A DNA stretch of 64,000 nt, taken from NCBI GenBank assembly GCA_030789695.1, contig CM061138.1, positions 15,014,214 through 15,078,213 on the forward strand, given 5' to 3'. The notes under the pieces are model-generated. The model saw only the letters and a list, made by a program, of their open reading frames with translations. It was not told the DNA's origin and did no database searches. This document shows, one piece after another, positions 39,201 to 47,350 of this stretch. The first letter of the stretch is position 1. Each line of letters starts with the position of its first letter. Position numbers and translations under genes: made by a program. Source of the DNA: Scilla litardierei. Taxonomy: Eukaryota > Streptophyta > Magnoliopsida > Asparagales > Asparagaceae.

Positions 39201-42200
39201 AGTAAGGGGCCAGTGGCCTCTGTAAACATTCAGCAAGGCGGAACCTAGAGGGCCAACAGAAAGGCTAAAAGCCATCGGAAAAACCCCAATGGTCAAAAGC
39301 CCAACAATAACTCATACATGAAAGCCATCTACATGTTGCAGACAAGGCCCGAGGAAAACAACAGGGCAGAGGCGTAGTAAATATACGGCAATGGCCCAAG
39401 GCCATGAAAAACTGTAGGGCTAACAACCAATTTCTCTGAAAAAGAAAGAAAAAGGTCAAAGTCACAGCCATCGAATGAATCACCCGCAGGAAAATCACGG
39501 CCACAGTGGAAGTCCCCCCGGCGGCTAACCGACAAAACCCAACCAAGGTAAGGGACGAGGAGACGGCGGCGAGGTCCGCCACAAGCCCAATAGGGTTGTC
39601 GAAGATCGTTTGCAAAGGGGAATACACCTCGATACTATGTGAATCATTATATCCCCATAATAATACCAAGAATAAACCAGATCACAATATTCATCAATCT
39701 AGATAAATTTCAGAAAAATAAACAAGGAAAATTAATCGAAATCTTGGAGTAGAAAATAATCTACCGTTCACTAAAGTAGCCAAGAAGAAATCCAAAAACC
39801 CCAGAAATCCACACAATTGAATCGAAAGAATTTGAAGAAGAGAATAATTTTCACATGCATAAAACCCTAGAATATGTAGAACATTTATAGAGGAGGGAAA
39901 ATGTGTGAGGGATCGCGTAAAAGTTCGAGTCGGGTTGGATCTCTCGTGAGGAGTGGCGGCTTTGCTTTGTCGAAAGAGAGACGATTCGTTCGCATGAGAG
40001 GGATGAGTAAGGTTTTTTTGGAGAGAACACATGGCGGCTGATGTAAAAAGAGATAGGGTTTTGGGCTTGGTTAGAGTTTAGGTTGGGGTTTAAAGTGGAG
40101 GCTTGGCCCAACTGGAATGAAATAAGGAAAGAAAAAGAAAGAAAGAAAAATAAATGGGAGGGCTAGGGGTTGAGCCGTGGGCTTTGTTAAGGGAAGGAAG
40201 AAAAGAAAAGAAAAATTAGAAAGGATGAGAAAAGAAAGGAAGAGAAAACTAGGAAAATAATTTAGAAAGATAATTAGAAAAAATTACAGTAAATTCCAAA
40301 GAATCTTATTGAAAATTTTGGGCCATTACAATACGTTTTAAAATGTTTGATGGTGTGATTCGTACATTAACGAATGTTAGGCATGTTTCGGCTTTGAGGA
40401 AATCCTTATTATCTTTGGGAGCATTTGATTTTTTGGTTTGTAAAATTATTATTCAAAAGGAGGCGATGAGGGTCTCTAAAGGGTCGATAATTGTGATGAA
40501 AGGAGCTAAGGTTGGGAACTTATACTTGCTCAAGGAGAACTATTATAGGTGATTCCAGTGTTGGAGTGGAGAATTCATATGATATGAACTCAGCCCACTT
40601 ATGGCATCTCGGGCTTGGGTATGTCGGGGAGAAAAGCTGAGAAGTTTTGAAGAAGTAGAATCTAATTAAAGGAATGAACTTCGAGAATCTAATTAAAGGA
40701 ATGAACTTCGAGAAGCTGGAATTTTTGTGAGTGTGTTCTTGGGAAGCAAATAAATGTGACATTTGGTGAAGGGAAGCATGACACAAGATGCATCCTTGAG
40801 TATGTGCATACTGATGTTTGGGGTCCCGCATCAGTTGATTCACTAGGGGTTCCAAATAATTTGTATCTTTCATTGAAGTTTTTTCCAAAAAGTTATGGGG
40901 TGTATGTAATGAAATCCAAAACAGATGAGTTCGAAAATTTTAAGGTTTGGAAGGCCCTAGTAGAGAATGAGACAGGAAGAACTTTAAATGTGTTGATGTC
41001 TGACAATTGACGAGAATATACGTCTCATGAATTCTCATATTATTACCGTCAGTACGGGATTCAAAGGCATTTCATTACATCAGGTGATCTGTAGTCTAAT
41101 AAAGTAGCGGAGAGGATGAACATGTAGAGAAGGCAAGATGCTTGATGATTTTATCCTGATTGTCGAAGGGATTTTAAGCTGAGGCAATTTTGAATGCTAC
41201 TCACTTGATCAACATAATTCCATCTTCAAATATTGATCGCTAGATTCCAGAAGAAGTGTGAAATGCGAAGCCTTTGTACATATGTATCTTCAAATTTTTG
41301 GGAGCCCGGTGTACGTGCATGAAAAGAATGACTAGCTTGAGCGGAGAGCAAGAAAATATGTGATGCTGGGTTATACAGATGGTGTGAAGGGCTATAAAGT
41401 TTGGTGCCAAGAGAAAAGGAAGATAATGGTGAGTAGATATGTTACTTTCGATGAATCGGCCATGTTGAAAGGAAAAGTAGGAAAAGTAGCCGGATTCGCG
41501 GTTGTTAGCTAGACGACTGATGTACCAAAAGATGTAAAGCATGGGATTCCTTCCCTAGGTTTGAGCAAAGTGTTGGCAAGCCGATGATATGGAGAGTGAT
41601 TCTATTGATAGTTTACAAGAAATAAAGACGGCCAGAAGAGAGGAGTTTTAATGGAGGTGAGAGTCCTAAAACTATTGTTGATGATTCGATTGCTAGCAAA
41701 GTGGGTCATCGCACTATAAAACCTCCAGTCTAATTTCTCCAAGTTGAGTGTTGATCTGATCAAATGGACTATACATTACATGTTGTGCTAATAAACTTTG
41801 AAGAAGCTATGAGTACAGATGTAAGCGCTAGGTGGATGTGCGCCATGGAATAAGAAATGAAGTCATTGCATAGGAATATGACATGGGAGTTAGTTCCATT
41901 TCTGAAGAGAAAAAGGCTATTGGCTGCAAATGGGTATTCAAAGTGAAGGATGGAGAGAGGTACAAAACTCAGTTCGTAATGAAGGGGTTTTCAATCCGGA
42001 TGAGATCTTCGCACTAGTGGTTCGACATGTATCAAGCTGGATATTATTAGCTATGGTTGCGATGTACGGCATGGAGTTAGAGCAACTTGATGTGAAGACT
42101 GCCTTCTTGCATGGTGATTTGAGAAAGAAATCTACATGTAGCAGCTAAAGAGCTTTATGGTTGCAATTAAGTAGAATCATGTTTACAAATTAAAAAAAAT

Positions 42201-45200
42201 CATTGTATGGATTAAAGCAATCACCGAGACAATGATACAATGGATTGATAGGTTCATGCTTGAAAATGGTTCAGCAGGAGCATCAAGGATGCATAAGGAT
42301 GCCTATGTATATTTCAAGAAGATGGAAAATGATGATTGTGTACTTGCTTTTGTACGTGTATGATATGTTGGTAGCTTCTAAGAATGTGGTAGAAGTACGA
42401 AAGTTGAAGTTAAAACTGAATCAAGAGTTTGACATGAAAGACATTGGGGCGGTAAAAAATTTAGGTATGGAAATCACCAGGGTAGCTTCATAAAATGTGG
42501 TAGATGTATGAAAGTTGAAGTTAAAACTGAATCAAGAGTTTGACATGAAAGACATTGGAGCGTCAAAAAATTTAGGTATGGAAATCACCAGGGATAAAAA
42601 TAGTGTGAGTTGAGACTTACACAAAATAAATTCATTAATAAGGTATTGGTTAGATTTGGTATGGATAATGCAAAGCGAATTTCTACACCCATGGCTACAC
42701 GTGTTGCTTTCGAAAAGGATGTCACCGGTGAAAGAAGTCGATAAAGCTTACGTGGCGAAGTCCCACATGCTAGTGCTGATGGTAGTTTAATGTATGCCAT
42801 GAAGTGTACGAGACCATATATAGTCAAGCAGTTGGAGTTGAGAGTACATATGTCTAATATGGGGAAAGGGCATTGATAAGCTATGAAGTGGGTAATGCAT
42901 TACTTGAAAGGTAATGGTTTGGTGTATGTGGGTAAAGTTGGTATGAGTAGCGAGTTAATGGGATTTTGTGACTCAGATTTTGCAGATGACAAAGATGGAA
43001 AAAAGTCAACTTTAGGATATGTATTTACATTAGGTGATGGAGTCATCAGATAGAGATTAACGTTGCAATATGTAGTGGCATTATCGACTACGGATGCTGA
43101 GTTGATAGCTACGATGGAGGCAGCAAAAGAACCACTCTATTTGAAGAGGTTGTGTGATTTGGTGATTGAGCTTGATAGTGTGATAGTGAATTGAGATAGT
43201 CAAAGCACAATTCATTTGACAGGGAACCTACACATTGAAGTAAGGGAGTCTTCTCTGGTCGATATGGATGAAAGAATGTGTACCTCAGGAAAATTCGTAC
43301 AAATGTGAATTTAACGGACATTTTTACAAAGCCGTTGTCGATATACAAGTTTGAGCATTGCTCAAACTTAATTTGTGTGCATAATTGTTAAAGTGCCATG
43401 GGGTGGCATGGGAAGACACTAGATATCAACTCAGTTTTTATGGATCAGGTTGTTGCAACATTGATTTTGGAGTTTCATCTTCATAAGGAGATTTGATAGA
43501 CAGTTGGTTAGTTGTTGATGTTTAGGACGAAGCTCACTAACAAAGTGCTCTGACCTCATGATGAGGTGGTTGGTTTGAAGGTGGATGTTATATACTTGTT
43601 AGGGATATGTATTGGCCCAGGTGTTGGCATTAGCATGTGTTTGTATCAAGATGGAGTGTTGAAAAAAATTATGCTAAAACACAAGGGTCTTGTTACAATG
43701 GGCATTTTTTCTTTTGTTTGGATCCGGTTTGGATCCAAATTAAAGAATTTGGATCTGGGTCAATTTCTAATTGGGTTTTGGGTTTATTACTTATTAGGCA
43801 ATACAAGTTAATTAGATCTATGTTAAAAAGTATTAGAGAGATCTTGTTCTTGGGTTGCAAGCCCGTCAAAAACCTAAAATAGGCTCTCAGGTTATTGTAG
43901 CTACAGTAACCCGAGTCCTATTTTGAGTATCTCTCTTTGTATTTTCTCCAAAAGATTCAAGCTTCTCCAAAATTAAAGCTTAGTGCTTGGAAACCTTTGT
44001 AATCAAAGTGCCTAGGTAACGTAATTCTTTTTAATACAAGGTGATAGTGATATCTCCAACTAGATGTACACCAATTTTGTGGGACCAGTATAAATCTCAG
44101 TGTCAGGTGTGTTCTTTCCCATTTTCTCGATTTGTGATTTGTGATTTTATTAATATTGATTGTGAAATTGTTTTAGGAGTGGAGAATTGTCGTTAGCATT
44201 GATTATTAATTCCTGATCTTGTGTGAGGTATTTAGGTGGTTTGTCTTAGGATCCACTAGGGTTTTGATTGATAAAAATTAGATGTACACCAATTTGGTAG
44301 GACTAGTATAAATCTCGGTCAGGTGCGTTCTTTCCTATTTTCTCGATTTGCGATTTATTATTTTATTCATATCGGTTGTGAAATTGTTTTAGGAGTGGGG
44401 AATTGTCATTAGCATTGATTATTAATTCATGATCTTGTGTGAGGTATTTAGGTGGTTTTGTCTTAGGATCCACTAGGGTTTTGATTGATAAAAATTAGGG
44501 TTTTTGGTGGAACGGTGGGATTTTTAGTGGAAAGATGGGATTTTTAGGGTTTAATAGAGGAGATTTAGGGGAAATGTTGGATTTTTATTGATGATAAGAC
44601 CATGCACAGGGATGATCCATCATGCTTGTTGGCAAGTTATATATGTATAGGCATGCACAATCCATAGACACCATGCCTTTCACACACGCCACACGTGCAC
44701 ACAATCTTTGAGTGTGTATTTGCATGCAGCTTAGTTTGTGCTCATCTATGATATGAAATGCATGTCCTGTGCAGATCAAAATACCACTGCTTTCAAAGAG
44801 GTTGCAATTATTCGTCATCCGCGAATTGGGGAATATGCCTTTGGTTTCATCACATCGACTGTTGTCCTCCAGGTATCTCCAAGCTGTCTATGTCGGCTTC
44901 AACCTATGGAACTAAATCTTTTCTTTTTCACCTTGCTTTGTTTACTTTTTTTCTTTTGAAATGATATATTCACTTAACTTTAGTCTGTGTTTTTAGAAAT
45001 CATGCACACTGCTAGTTTTGACTATGAAATTAACACCACAAAATAAGTTTAGATACAAATAATTATATATGTATTACTTTCTGGGTCTTTCTTAACAACT
45101 TCTGAATTTTTTATCCGTATGTATCAATTAGGAGGAATGGATCGCCCATGGTTATGCTTGGCTGCAACGAAGGGAAAACTTTAGGATATGTGAGAATATA

Positions 45201-46796
45201 GATTATAAATAATAGACCTTGATGTACTTATCTCATTGTCTTTCTGGTTTTCATTAAAAATTTCTTCTTTGAAACCATCAAATTTTTAGGAAAGAAATTA
45301 AACAAATAAAAAGCATGAATTTTATTTTATTTTTGCTATGATACCATGACCAAAATTAGCCATTATCATTTATTGGTGGCACTAACAACTGTCAAATTTT
45401 ACCGCTACTATTGCTGTCCTGATGATAAACTGCAAACTAACTTTCCACCATCCTAATTGTAATTGTTTGATTTGTTATCATTGTGTTGCTGTATATAATG
45501 CTAACGTTATTGTCCACTTTGCAGTTGTCGCTGCTACTCCTTGGACCCTATAATGTCCCCATTGTCATGCCTTTTTCTTCTATTATCGTGCAACCAAGTT
45601 TGTCAGTCTGGAAATTATAAAACTCGTTCCTCTCAACTATGAATTAAGTAGTCATACACTAACAAATTCGTCGTCGTCTTCCATTATCTTCTGCACATGC
45701 ACATTATAAGAACTAAGAAGGAAAATGATAGTTGAATGACAGATTTGGTAATTGCATTTGTTCAAAGCAGCAATACTATGCGGAACTCATGGAGTAAATG
45801 ATCTGTTTGCTAAGTTAGATTATGAATTCCTAAGTGGTATGTTTATTATTTTATGGGTTGAGGTTCATTTTTCTAAATTATGTTTCTCCCATGCTTCTTC
45901 ATGGTGTGTTCCATTTGGTTGAGAACTAGTCATATTGTTCTTGTGTTTCAACACCCACACCCCCGGAAAACGCCAAAAAAACCCAACCCAAGAAAGTCAC
46001 CACCAGAAAAAAGAACTTTTCATATCATTACGATATTCACTTTGTCTTTCTAATATTCGGTGAACTTATTTAGATGATTTGTCTATTTTCTTTTACTGCA
46101 GAGTGAGAAGGGTGATGAAGAGTTATGCAGCGTCTATGTCCCTACCAACCATTTATATATCGGAGATATCTTTCTAGTCAATTCCAAAGAGATCATTAGG
46201 CCAAACCTATCAATTCGTGAAGGCATAGGTTTGACTCCTTGTCTCTGTTATATTCTCACGGTTTCAATCACTAATACTAGTTGCAGTGTAGATCAGATCC
46301 ATGTTTCTCACAAAAAAATACTGAAAATCATGATCGTGTTTTATTGTTTGTTAGTAATATCAGAACATTAATGTTGTGTGAACTTGTAAGTACTCAATTT
46401 AATCATTATCTTTCAAGGAAGTCTAGCTATTGTGTTATGCATCCATTGTGGCTGTTAATTTAACTTAATAAACCGATGAAAGGGATCCATGTAGCTTCCA
46501 TGAGTTTTGTTCCCATACTTGCAATCCTGGTGCAGAGCAAGCATCTTTCTTTCCAGGAACCCACACTGGTGTGCGCCAACCAGTACAAAAGGATAGAGTT
46601 TCATCTATTCGCCAGTAGCGTTTGTGTCTATAAACAAACGGCTCCTTTTCATTTCATTTTCCCCCTTCATTATAGTTTTGCATGCTTTCATTATCTATTA
46701 TGTACCCTAGCACTGATGCATTTTTTTAAAAAAATTAAGAAAATGTCCTTCGGTTCGCCCCCCGCGGGGGGGGGGGGGGGGGGGGGGGGGGGGTGG

Positions 46797-46837
<41 letters not shown>

Positions 46838-47001
46838 GGGGGGGGGGGGGGGATTTCTTATACTTCAGTGATTCTCATGGTATTTCATGATGCAATGCAG
46901 AGATCATAGTTTCCGGGGGAATGACAATGCCTCAACTGATCACGCCTCTAGAAAGGGTACCTCGCAACAATCATAATATCCAACTGAACATGATAACATA
47001 A
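15119..47001 (+). CDS. LCV: LIKE-COV protein (DUF502 family, CONTINUOUS VASCULAR RING-like), 7 exons
   Basis: Joined exons are 15119-15223, 23385-23437, 23528-23637, 35102-35269, 44775-44872, 46102-46228 and 46901-47001. They total 762 nt, giving 253 aa plus TAA. All introns are GT-AG and phases agree at every junction. The product has a hydrophilic Ser/Pro-rich N-terminus (1-35), two hydrophobic spans (about 54-78 and 91-118), then the conserved soluble part with RRLPFVKHIYSASKQIS, FKEVAIIRHPRIGEYAFGF, CSVYVPTNHLYIGD and IIVSGGMTMPQ. It is close to Arabidopsis LCV/COV proteins, integral membrane proteins of the trans-Golgi network tied to vascular patterning and vacuolar sorting. The extreme C-terminus (ERVPRNNHNIQLNMIT) differs from what I know of the family. 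The 32-kb span is unusual and comes from transposons in introns 1, 3 and 4. Confidence 0.95.
17199..18779 (+). mobile_element. Small non-autonomous LTR retrotransposon in LIKE-COV intron 1
   Basis: Two direct repeats bound it: 17199-17533 and 18428-18779. They share TGGGGGCAAAA starts, GTAATTTCAGGACG, TTAGAGAGAGTTTT, GGGGAGAGATCATGAGAG and GTATCA ends. A degenerate primer-binding-like site (ATTAGTAGCAAAGC) follows the left LTR, and a short purine run precedes the right one. The 0.9-kb internal part holds only a short gag-like N-terminus and a GC-rich stretch. I see no clear target-site duplication, so the outer limits are approximate. Confidence 0.75.
17560..17769 (+). pseudogene. Gag N-terminus-like remnant
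   Basis: An open frame reads NTMDEIFRMMEERHKTTKER followed by a Leu-rich amphipathic stretch. It resembles the N-terminal helix of gypsy gag proteins. It stops after about 90 codons. The downstream GC-rich sequence to 18350 gives only chance frames. Confidence 0.45.
18780..20106. other. Intron 1 interior without recognised features
   Basis: Between the two LTR elements of intron 1 I see no coding frame with family resemblance and no clear repeat. Short duplicated phrases (GGAACTCCGTTTATAAACGTTT at about 19212 and 19292) suggest small local repeats. Confidence 0.4.
20107..22135 (-). mobile_element. Small LTR element with Lys/Pro-rich coding remnant in intron 1
   Basis: Direct repeats of about 600 bp lie at about 20107-20740 and 21538-22135. 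They share AATAAAACTTGATT, CTAGAATT, AACTCAAACTCAA and GATTTGCTCCAATT. On the minus strand a tRNA-primer-like TTGGTGTTAGAG lies just inside the right copy. This and the coding remnant point to minus orientation. The repeats are diverged and the ends are approximate. The LTR style resembles the gypsy LTRs at 24911 and 34150. Confidence 0.6.
20960..21180 (-). pseudogene. Lys/Pro/Glu-rich repeat peptide remnant
   Basis: The minus frame reads a helical lead-in (KFNKLWQELKLGFLELHKEL). A KPKP/EPKP repeat stretch follows (RKKPKPMPKPEPKPQSEIKP and onward), ending in TAA at 20960. A stop and an apparent frame change separate it from an upstream piece near 21185-21230 (DFLRESKSPQASLD). I do not recognise a family. 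Its place between two LTRs suggests a gag-like product of a non-autonomous element. Confidence 0.45.
22152..22316 (+). pseudogene. LINE zf-RVT domain fragment
   Basis: The frame reads HAFHQTLHAWKFLQQHGIPI, then a C-x-V segment, then EALDHAFCECRMVKQMY. This matches the reverse-transcriptase zinc-binding region at the end of plant LINE ORF2 (Cys...DHxFxxC spacing). The usual first CxxC is changed, and no RT upstream is seen. It is a short scrap. Confidence 0.55.
23385..23437 (+). CDS. LCV: LIKE-COV exon 2
   Basis: It encodes ACCAVLQSWVSKKFMTG and ends in phase 2 (GGATG/GTATAA). It follows an 8.16-kb intron and precedes a 90-bp intron. Confidence 0.92.
23528..23637 (+). CDS. LCV: LIKE-COV exon 3
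   Basis: It encodes the first membrane span (VVLFPVAVTFFITWWFIQFV) and the following FFSPIYAKLGVDIF. It starts by completing a Cys codon and ends with one base of a Gly codon, at G/GTTAGC. Confidence 0.95.
24911..25285 (-). mobile_element. 3' LTR of the intron-3 gypsy element
   Basis: On the plus strand it runs TGACGTAGG...GGATCCACA. It matches the 34150-34554 LTR through GGTGAAAAGATGATG, the CACGCCTCTCACGC-like block and AAAATAACAAAAAGACTC. A minus-strand purine tract (GAAAAGAAAAAA) abuts its inner edge. Confidence 0.8.
25848..26118. repeat. Tandem ~130-bp duplication inside the gypsy element
   Basis: TATATGTAGGCTTTTTCAGA, then TTATGCAGTCAA, then GCATCCAT and GATGCTATC occur twice in order. 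The second copy has an extra short repeat of CAGAATGCACAATATT. Confidence 0.8.
26470..27195 (-). pseudogene. Gypsy gag remnant (Retrotrans_gag core plus zinc knuckle)
   Basis: Minus-strand frames read DALTFHGTHNCQTFSGWL near the hAT junction, then QFAKIKPIGSAKIFWTSIKR, then a KEKYPPP-like stretch, then a CCHC knuckle split by one frameshift. The hAT inserted at 27207 inside this gag, and the gag text continues on the other side at 31465 and beyond. A 30-bp direct repeat (GCCCTCAACGCCAAAC) lies at 26756-26815. Confidence 0.65.
27207..31456 (-). mobile_element. hAT transposon (4250 bp) with 8-bp target-site duplication
   Basis: Terminal inverted repeats begin CAGGGGCGGA at both ends. The flanking 8-bp duplication AGAGCATC is perfect (27199-27206 and 31457-31464). 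Just inside each end is a G-tract on the + strand (27231-27256 and about 31410-31422). The transposase remnant is on the minus strand. The element sits in the gag of the intron-3 gypsy element. Perfect duplications suggest a fairly recent insertion relative to its host element, but the coding region is already broken. Confidence 0.93.
27320..29710 (-). pseudogene. hAT transposase remnant, TTF/ZMYM1-like type (DUF4371 plus hAT dimerisation)
   Basis: In order along the minus strand, 29710-29414 gives ERDPGLRPQIWKYPIEKRDE and SFQASWFKLFSSWLEYSPTS, the TTF-type N-terminal region. 29436-29053 gives PCFLFHKQNGPSGSDAF and the DUF4371 part. 29078-28854 carries the first catalytic-Asp segment (LIVDEAQDESKK). 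28588-28262 has RASDTRWSSHLKSI. 28302-27667 continues it, and 27670-27320 gives the hAT C-terminal dimerisation region (PVSTATTERSFSAMNIVKT). At least four frame changes or stops separate these blocks, so it is not a working transposase, though domain order is complete. Confidence 0.88.
31911..32616. mobile_element. 706-bp MITE with CAAGG termini and 8-bp duplication
   Basis: The ends are inverted: CAAGGTTTGAGGTTTCGG on the left, and on the other strand CAAGGAATGAGGTTTCGACC. The flanks are GTTGTAAC on both sides (31903-31910 and 32617-32624). The 8-bp duplication fits an hAT-type MITE. The interior is AT-rich with a tandem ~125-bp duplication (AATATTAGTTAAAAATATGT) and a run of GGTATCGG/CCGATACC inverted motifs near the right end. 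It has no coding. Confidence 0.88.
32808..33655. repeat. 452-bp tandem duplication in the gypsy leader
   Basis: The unit starting CAGATGATTATGTCAAAA at about 32808 restarts at 33260. It runs through ACAGCTGAGAAAAC, GTCTGAGCCGTTGATT and AACTGATATTG. On the minus-strand element this lies between the primer site and gag. Unit one has an extra 3' stretch around GTCGATATCAATAGTG. Confidence 0.9.
34135..34146 (-). other. Primer-binding site of the intron-3 gypsy element
   Basis: On the minus strand it reads TGGTATCAGAAC, one base from the perfect initiator tRNA-Met complement (TGGTATCAGAGC). It lies four bases inside the right LTR. Confidence 0.75.
34150..34554 (-). mobile_element. 5' LTR of the intron-3 gypsy element
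   Basis: On the minus strand it starts TGATGGGGATCC and ends CTGCGCCA before the primer site. It is 405 bp and diverged from the 375-bp left copy, so the element is not very young. Confidence 0.8.
35102..35269 (+). CDS. LCV: LIKE-COV exon 4
   Basis: It encodes the second membrane span (LGFLTSLLFVFLIGIF) and the conserved RRLPFVKHIYSASKQIS block. It follows an 11.5-kb intron and precedes a 9.5-kb intron. Confidence 0.95.
35790..36325 (+). mobile_element. 5' LTR of the intron-4 copia
   Basis: It is bounded by TGTTGAAAAT and ATTCCAACA and followed two bases later by the primer site. It contains the palindromic CTGTAGCTACAG also present in the 3' LTR. Confidence 0.8.
36328..36339 (+). other. 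Primer-binding site for initiator tRNA-Met
   Basis: TGGTATCAGAGC is the exact 12-base complement used by most plant copia elements. It lies two bases inside the 5' LTR. Confidence 0.9.
36437..37460 (+). pseudogene. Copia gag and start of protease, decayed
   Basis: Gag text includes YKIEKFDGKENFERW, then KMKAILRKDRIP, then a UBN2-type stretch at 36700-36890 (LWEKLEKLYLKKSLTNML, KMRDGTSLKDHLDAFN). A knuckle-like CKKIGHLKNECPE lies at about 37173-37213. Protease appears as HIWIMDFGASYHITPDMS near 37326, where the active-site DSGA is now DFGA. The frame is then broken by the nested LTR at 37467 inside the GIGTV segment that precedes the integrase. Confidence 0.8.
37467..40330 (-). mobile_element. 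Gypsy-type solo LTR nested in the intron-4 copia
   Basis: The block interrupts the copia frame: GIGTV before it and FKMFDGVIRTLTNVRHVSAL after it are adjacent in normal copia Pol. Its ends are TGTCACACTCC and GGGCCATTACA. The flanks are GTACG (37462-37466) and ATACG (40331-40335), a 5-bp duplication with one change. On the minus strand it begins TGTAATGGCCCAAA and has a TATA-like CTATAAATG at 39882-39890, so it is a long LTR in minus orientation. No internal region or second LTR is seen. Confidence 0.8.
40344..43230 (+). pseudogene. Copia pol remnant: integrase, reverse transcriptase, RNase H
   Basis: Integrase N-terminal text is at 40344-40760 (VRHVSALRKSLLSLGAFDF). Core text is at 40756-41010 (EYVHTDVWGPASVDSLGVPN). 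RT appears from about 41800 (ARWMCAME), with LLLYVYDMLVASKN at about 42338-42380, where the catalytic YVDD is YVYD. RNase H is at 42885-43200 (MKWVMHYLKGNGLVYVG, CDSDFADDKDGKKSTLGY, LSTTDAELIA). Many stops and a 112-bp duplication in RT make it inactive. Confidence 0.85.
42369..42595 (+). repeat. 112-bp tandem duplication inside the copia RT
   Basis: The segment from GGTAGCTTCTAAGAATGTGG to GGAAATCACCAGGG is repeated head to tail from 42481. Copies differ at few positions (e.g. GGGGCGGTAAAA against GGAGCGTCAAAA), so the event is probably younger than most of the stop mutations. Confidence 0.9.
43657..44496 (+). mobile_element. 3' LTR of the intron-4 copia with internal tandem duplication
   Basis: It starts TGTTGAAAAAAATTATG after a purine-rich AAGATGGAG. 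It matches the 5' LTR to about 44060. The 217-bp block 44062-44279 is then repeated as 44280-44496 (AGATGTACACCAATTT to GATAAAAATT). The expected CCAACA end is not seen, so the right limit is approximate. Confidence 0.7.
44062..44496 (+). repeat. 217-bp tandem duplication in LTR sequence
   Basis: Two adjacent copies begin AGATGTACACCAATTT and end GATTGATAAAAATT. Both carry GGAGTGG(A/G)GAATTGTC and CTTAGGATCCACTAGGG. Confidence 0.92.
44775..44872 (+). CDS. LCV: LIKE-COV exon 5
   Basis: It encodes QNTTAFKEVAIIRHPRIG and EYAFGFITSTVVLQ, ending in phase 0 at CAG/GTATCT. This is the best conserved segment of the DUF502 family. Confidence 0.95.
46102..46228 (+). CDS. LCV: LIKE-COV exon 6
   Basis: It encodes SEKGDEELCSVYVPTNHLYI, then GDIFLVNSKEIIRP and NLSIREGI. 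It ends with one base of a Glu codon at ATAG/GTTTGA. Confidence 0.95.
46766..46852. repeat. Poly-G / (GT)n microsatellite in LIKE-COV intron 6
   Basis: A G run of about 28, then GGGTGGGGGT, then about 14 GT dinucleotides, then a second G run of about 14. It begins 135 bp before exon 7. Such tracts mis-sequence easily, so lengths are uncertain. Confidence 0.95.
46901..47001 (+). CDS. LCV: LIKE-COV exon 7 (terminal)
   Basis: It encodes EIIVSGGMTMPQLITPLERV, then PRNNHNIQLNMIT and TAA at 46999-47001. The last ten or so residues are not conserved in the family as I know it. Confidence 0.88.
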
Positions 47002-47350
47002 CTCGTGACAGCACATTTTGAGGTAATTCCATGTGTTTGCTCATTCTCACTGGTCGCAGACATTTTTCAAACATCTTTTTAACTACCTGATTGTCATCTG
47101 TTCGGGTCCTTAGATTTCTCATTATCTGTTGGTTTCTGCCTCTGGCTGTGTCACTGCAGTAGTGGGCTAGCAGCAGGAGGGGAGAGCGCGGTAGGGGAAA
47201 TTGACCAGGATATACGTTGCGCATACAAAGGATGGCACTTTGGCACATTACTTGCAGTGGTGTTCAGATATTGTGTTTTTAGAACGGTTTTCTGTATTCT
47301 ACCGCAGAAAATGAGATGTAAGTGTAAAGTTCTACAACTCAATATGTGTA
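47002..47350 (+). other. Probable LIKE-COV 3' UTR, possibly with an intron
   Basis: The sequence after the stop has a strong donor (GAG/GTAATT at 47023) and a good acceptor (TGTGTCACTGCAG ending 47159), so a 137-bp 3'UTR intron is possible. The AT-rich stretch near 47300-47350 is a plausible end. No transcript evidence is available here. Confidence 0.35.

Larger units (their letters stand above)
35790..44496 (+). mobile_element. Ty1/copia retrotransposon in LIKE-COV intron 4, with nested LTR
   Basis: The 5' LTR (35790-36325) and 3' LTR (from 43657) share ACACAAGGGTCTT, GGATCC/CGGTTTGGA, AAAGTATTAGAGAGATCTTG, CTGTAGCTACAGTAACC and TTATTAATTC. A perfect initiator-Met primer site follows the 5' LTR. 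Gag, protease, integrase, RT and RNase H remnants run in copia order, interrupted by a 2.86-kb LTR at 37467-40330. The 3' end is blurred by a tandem duplication, and no right copy of the candidate duplication TACTT is seen. Confidence 0.85.
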
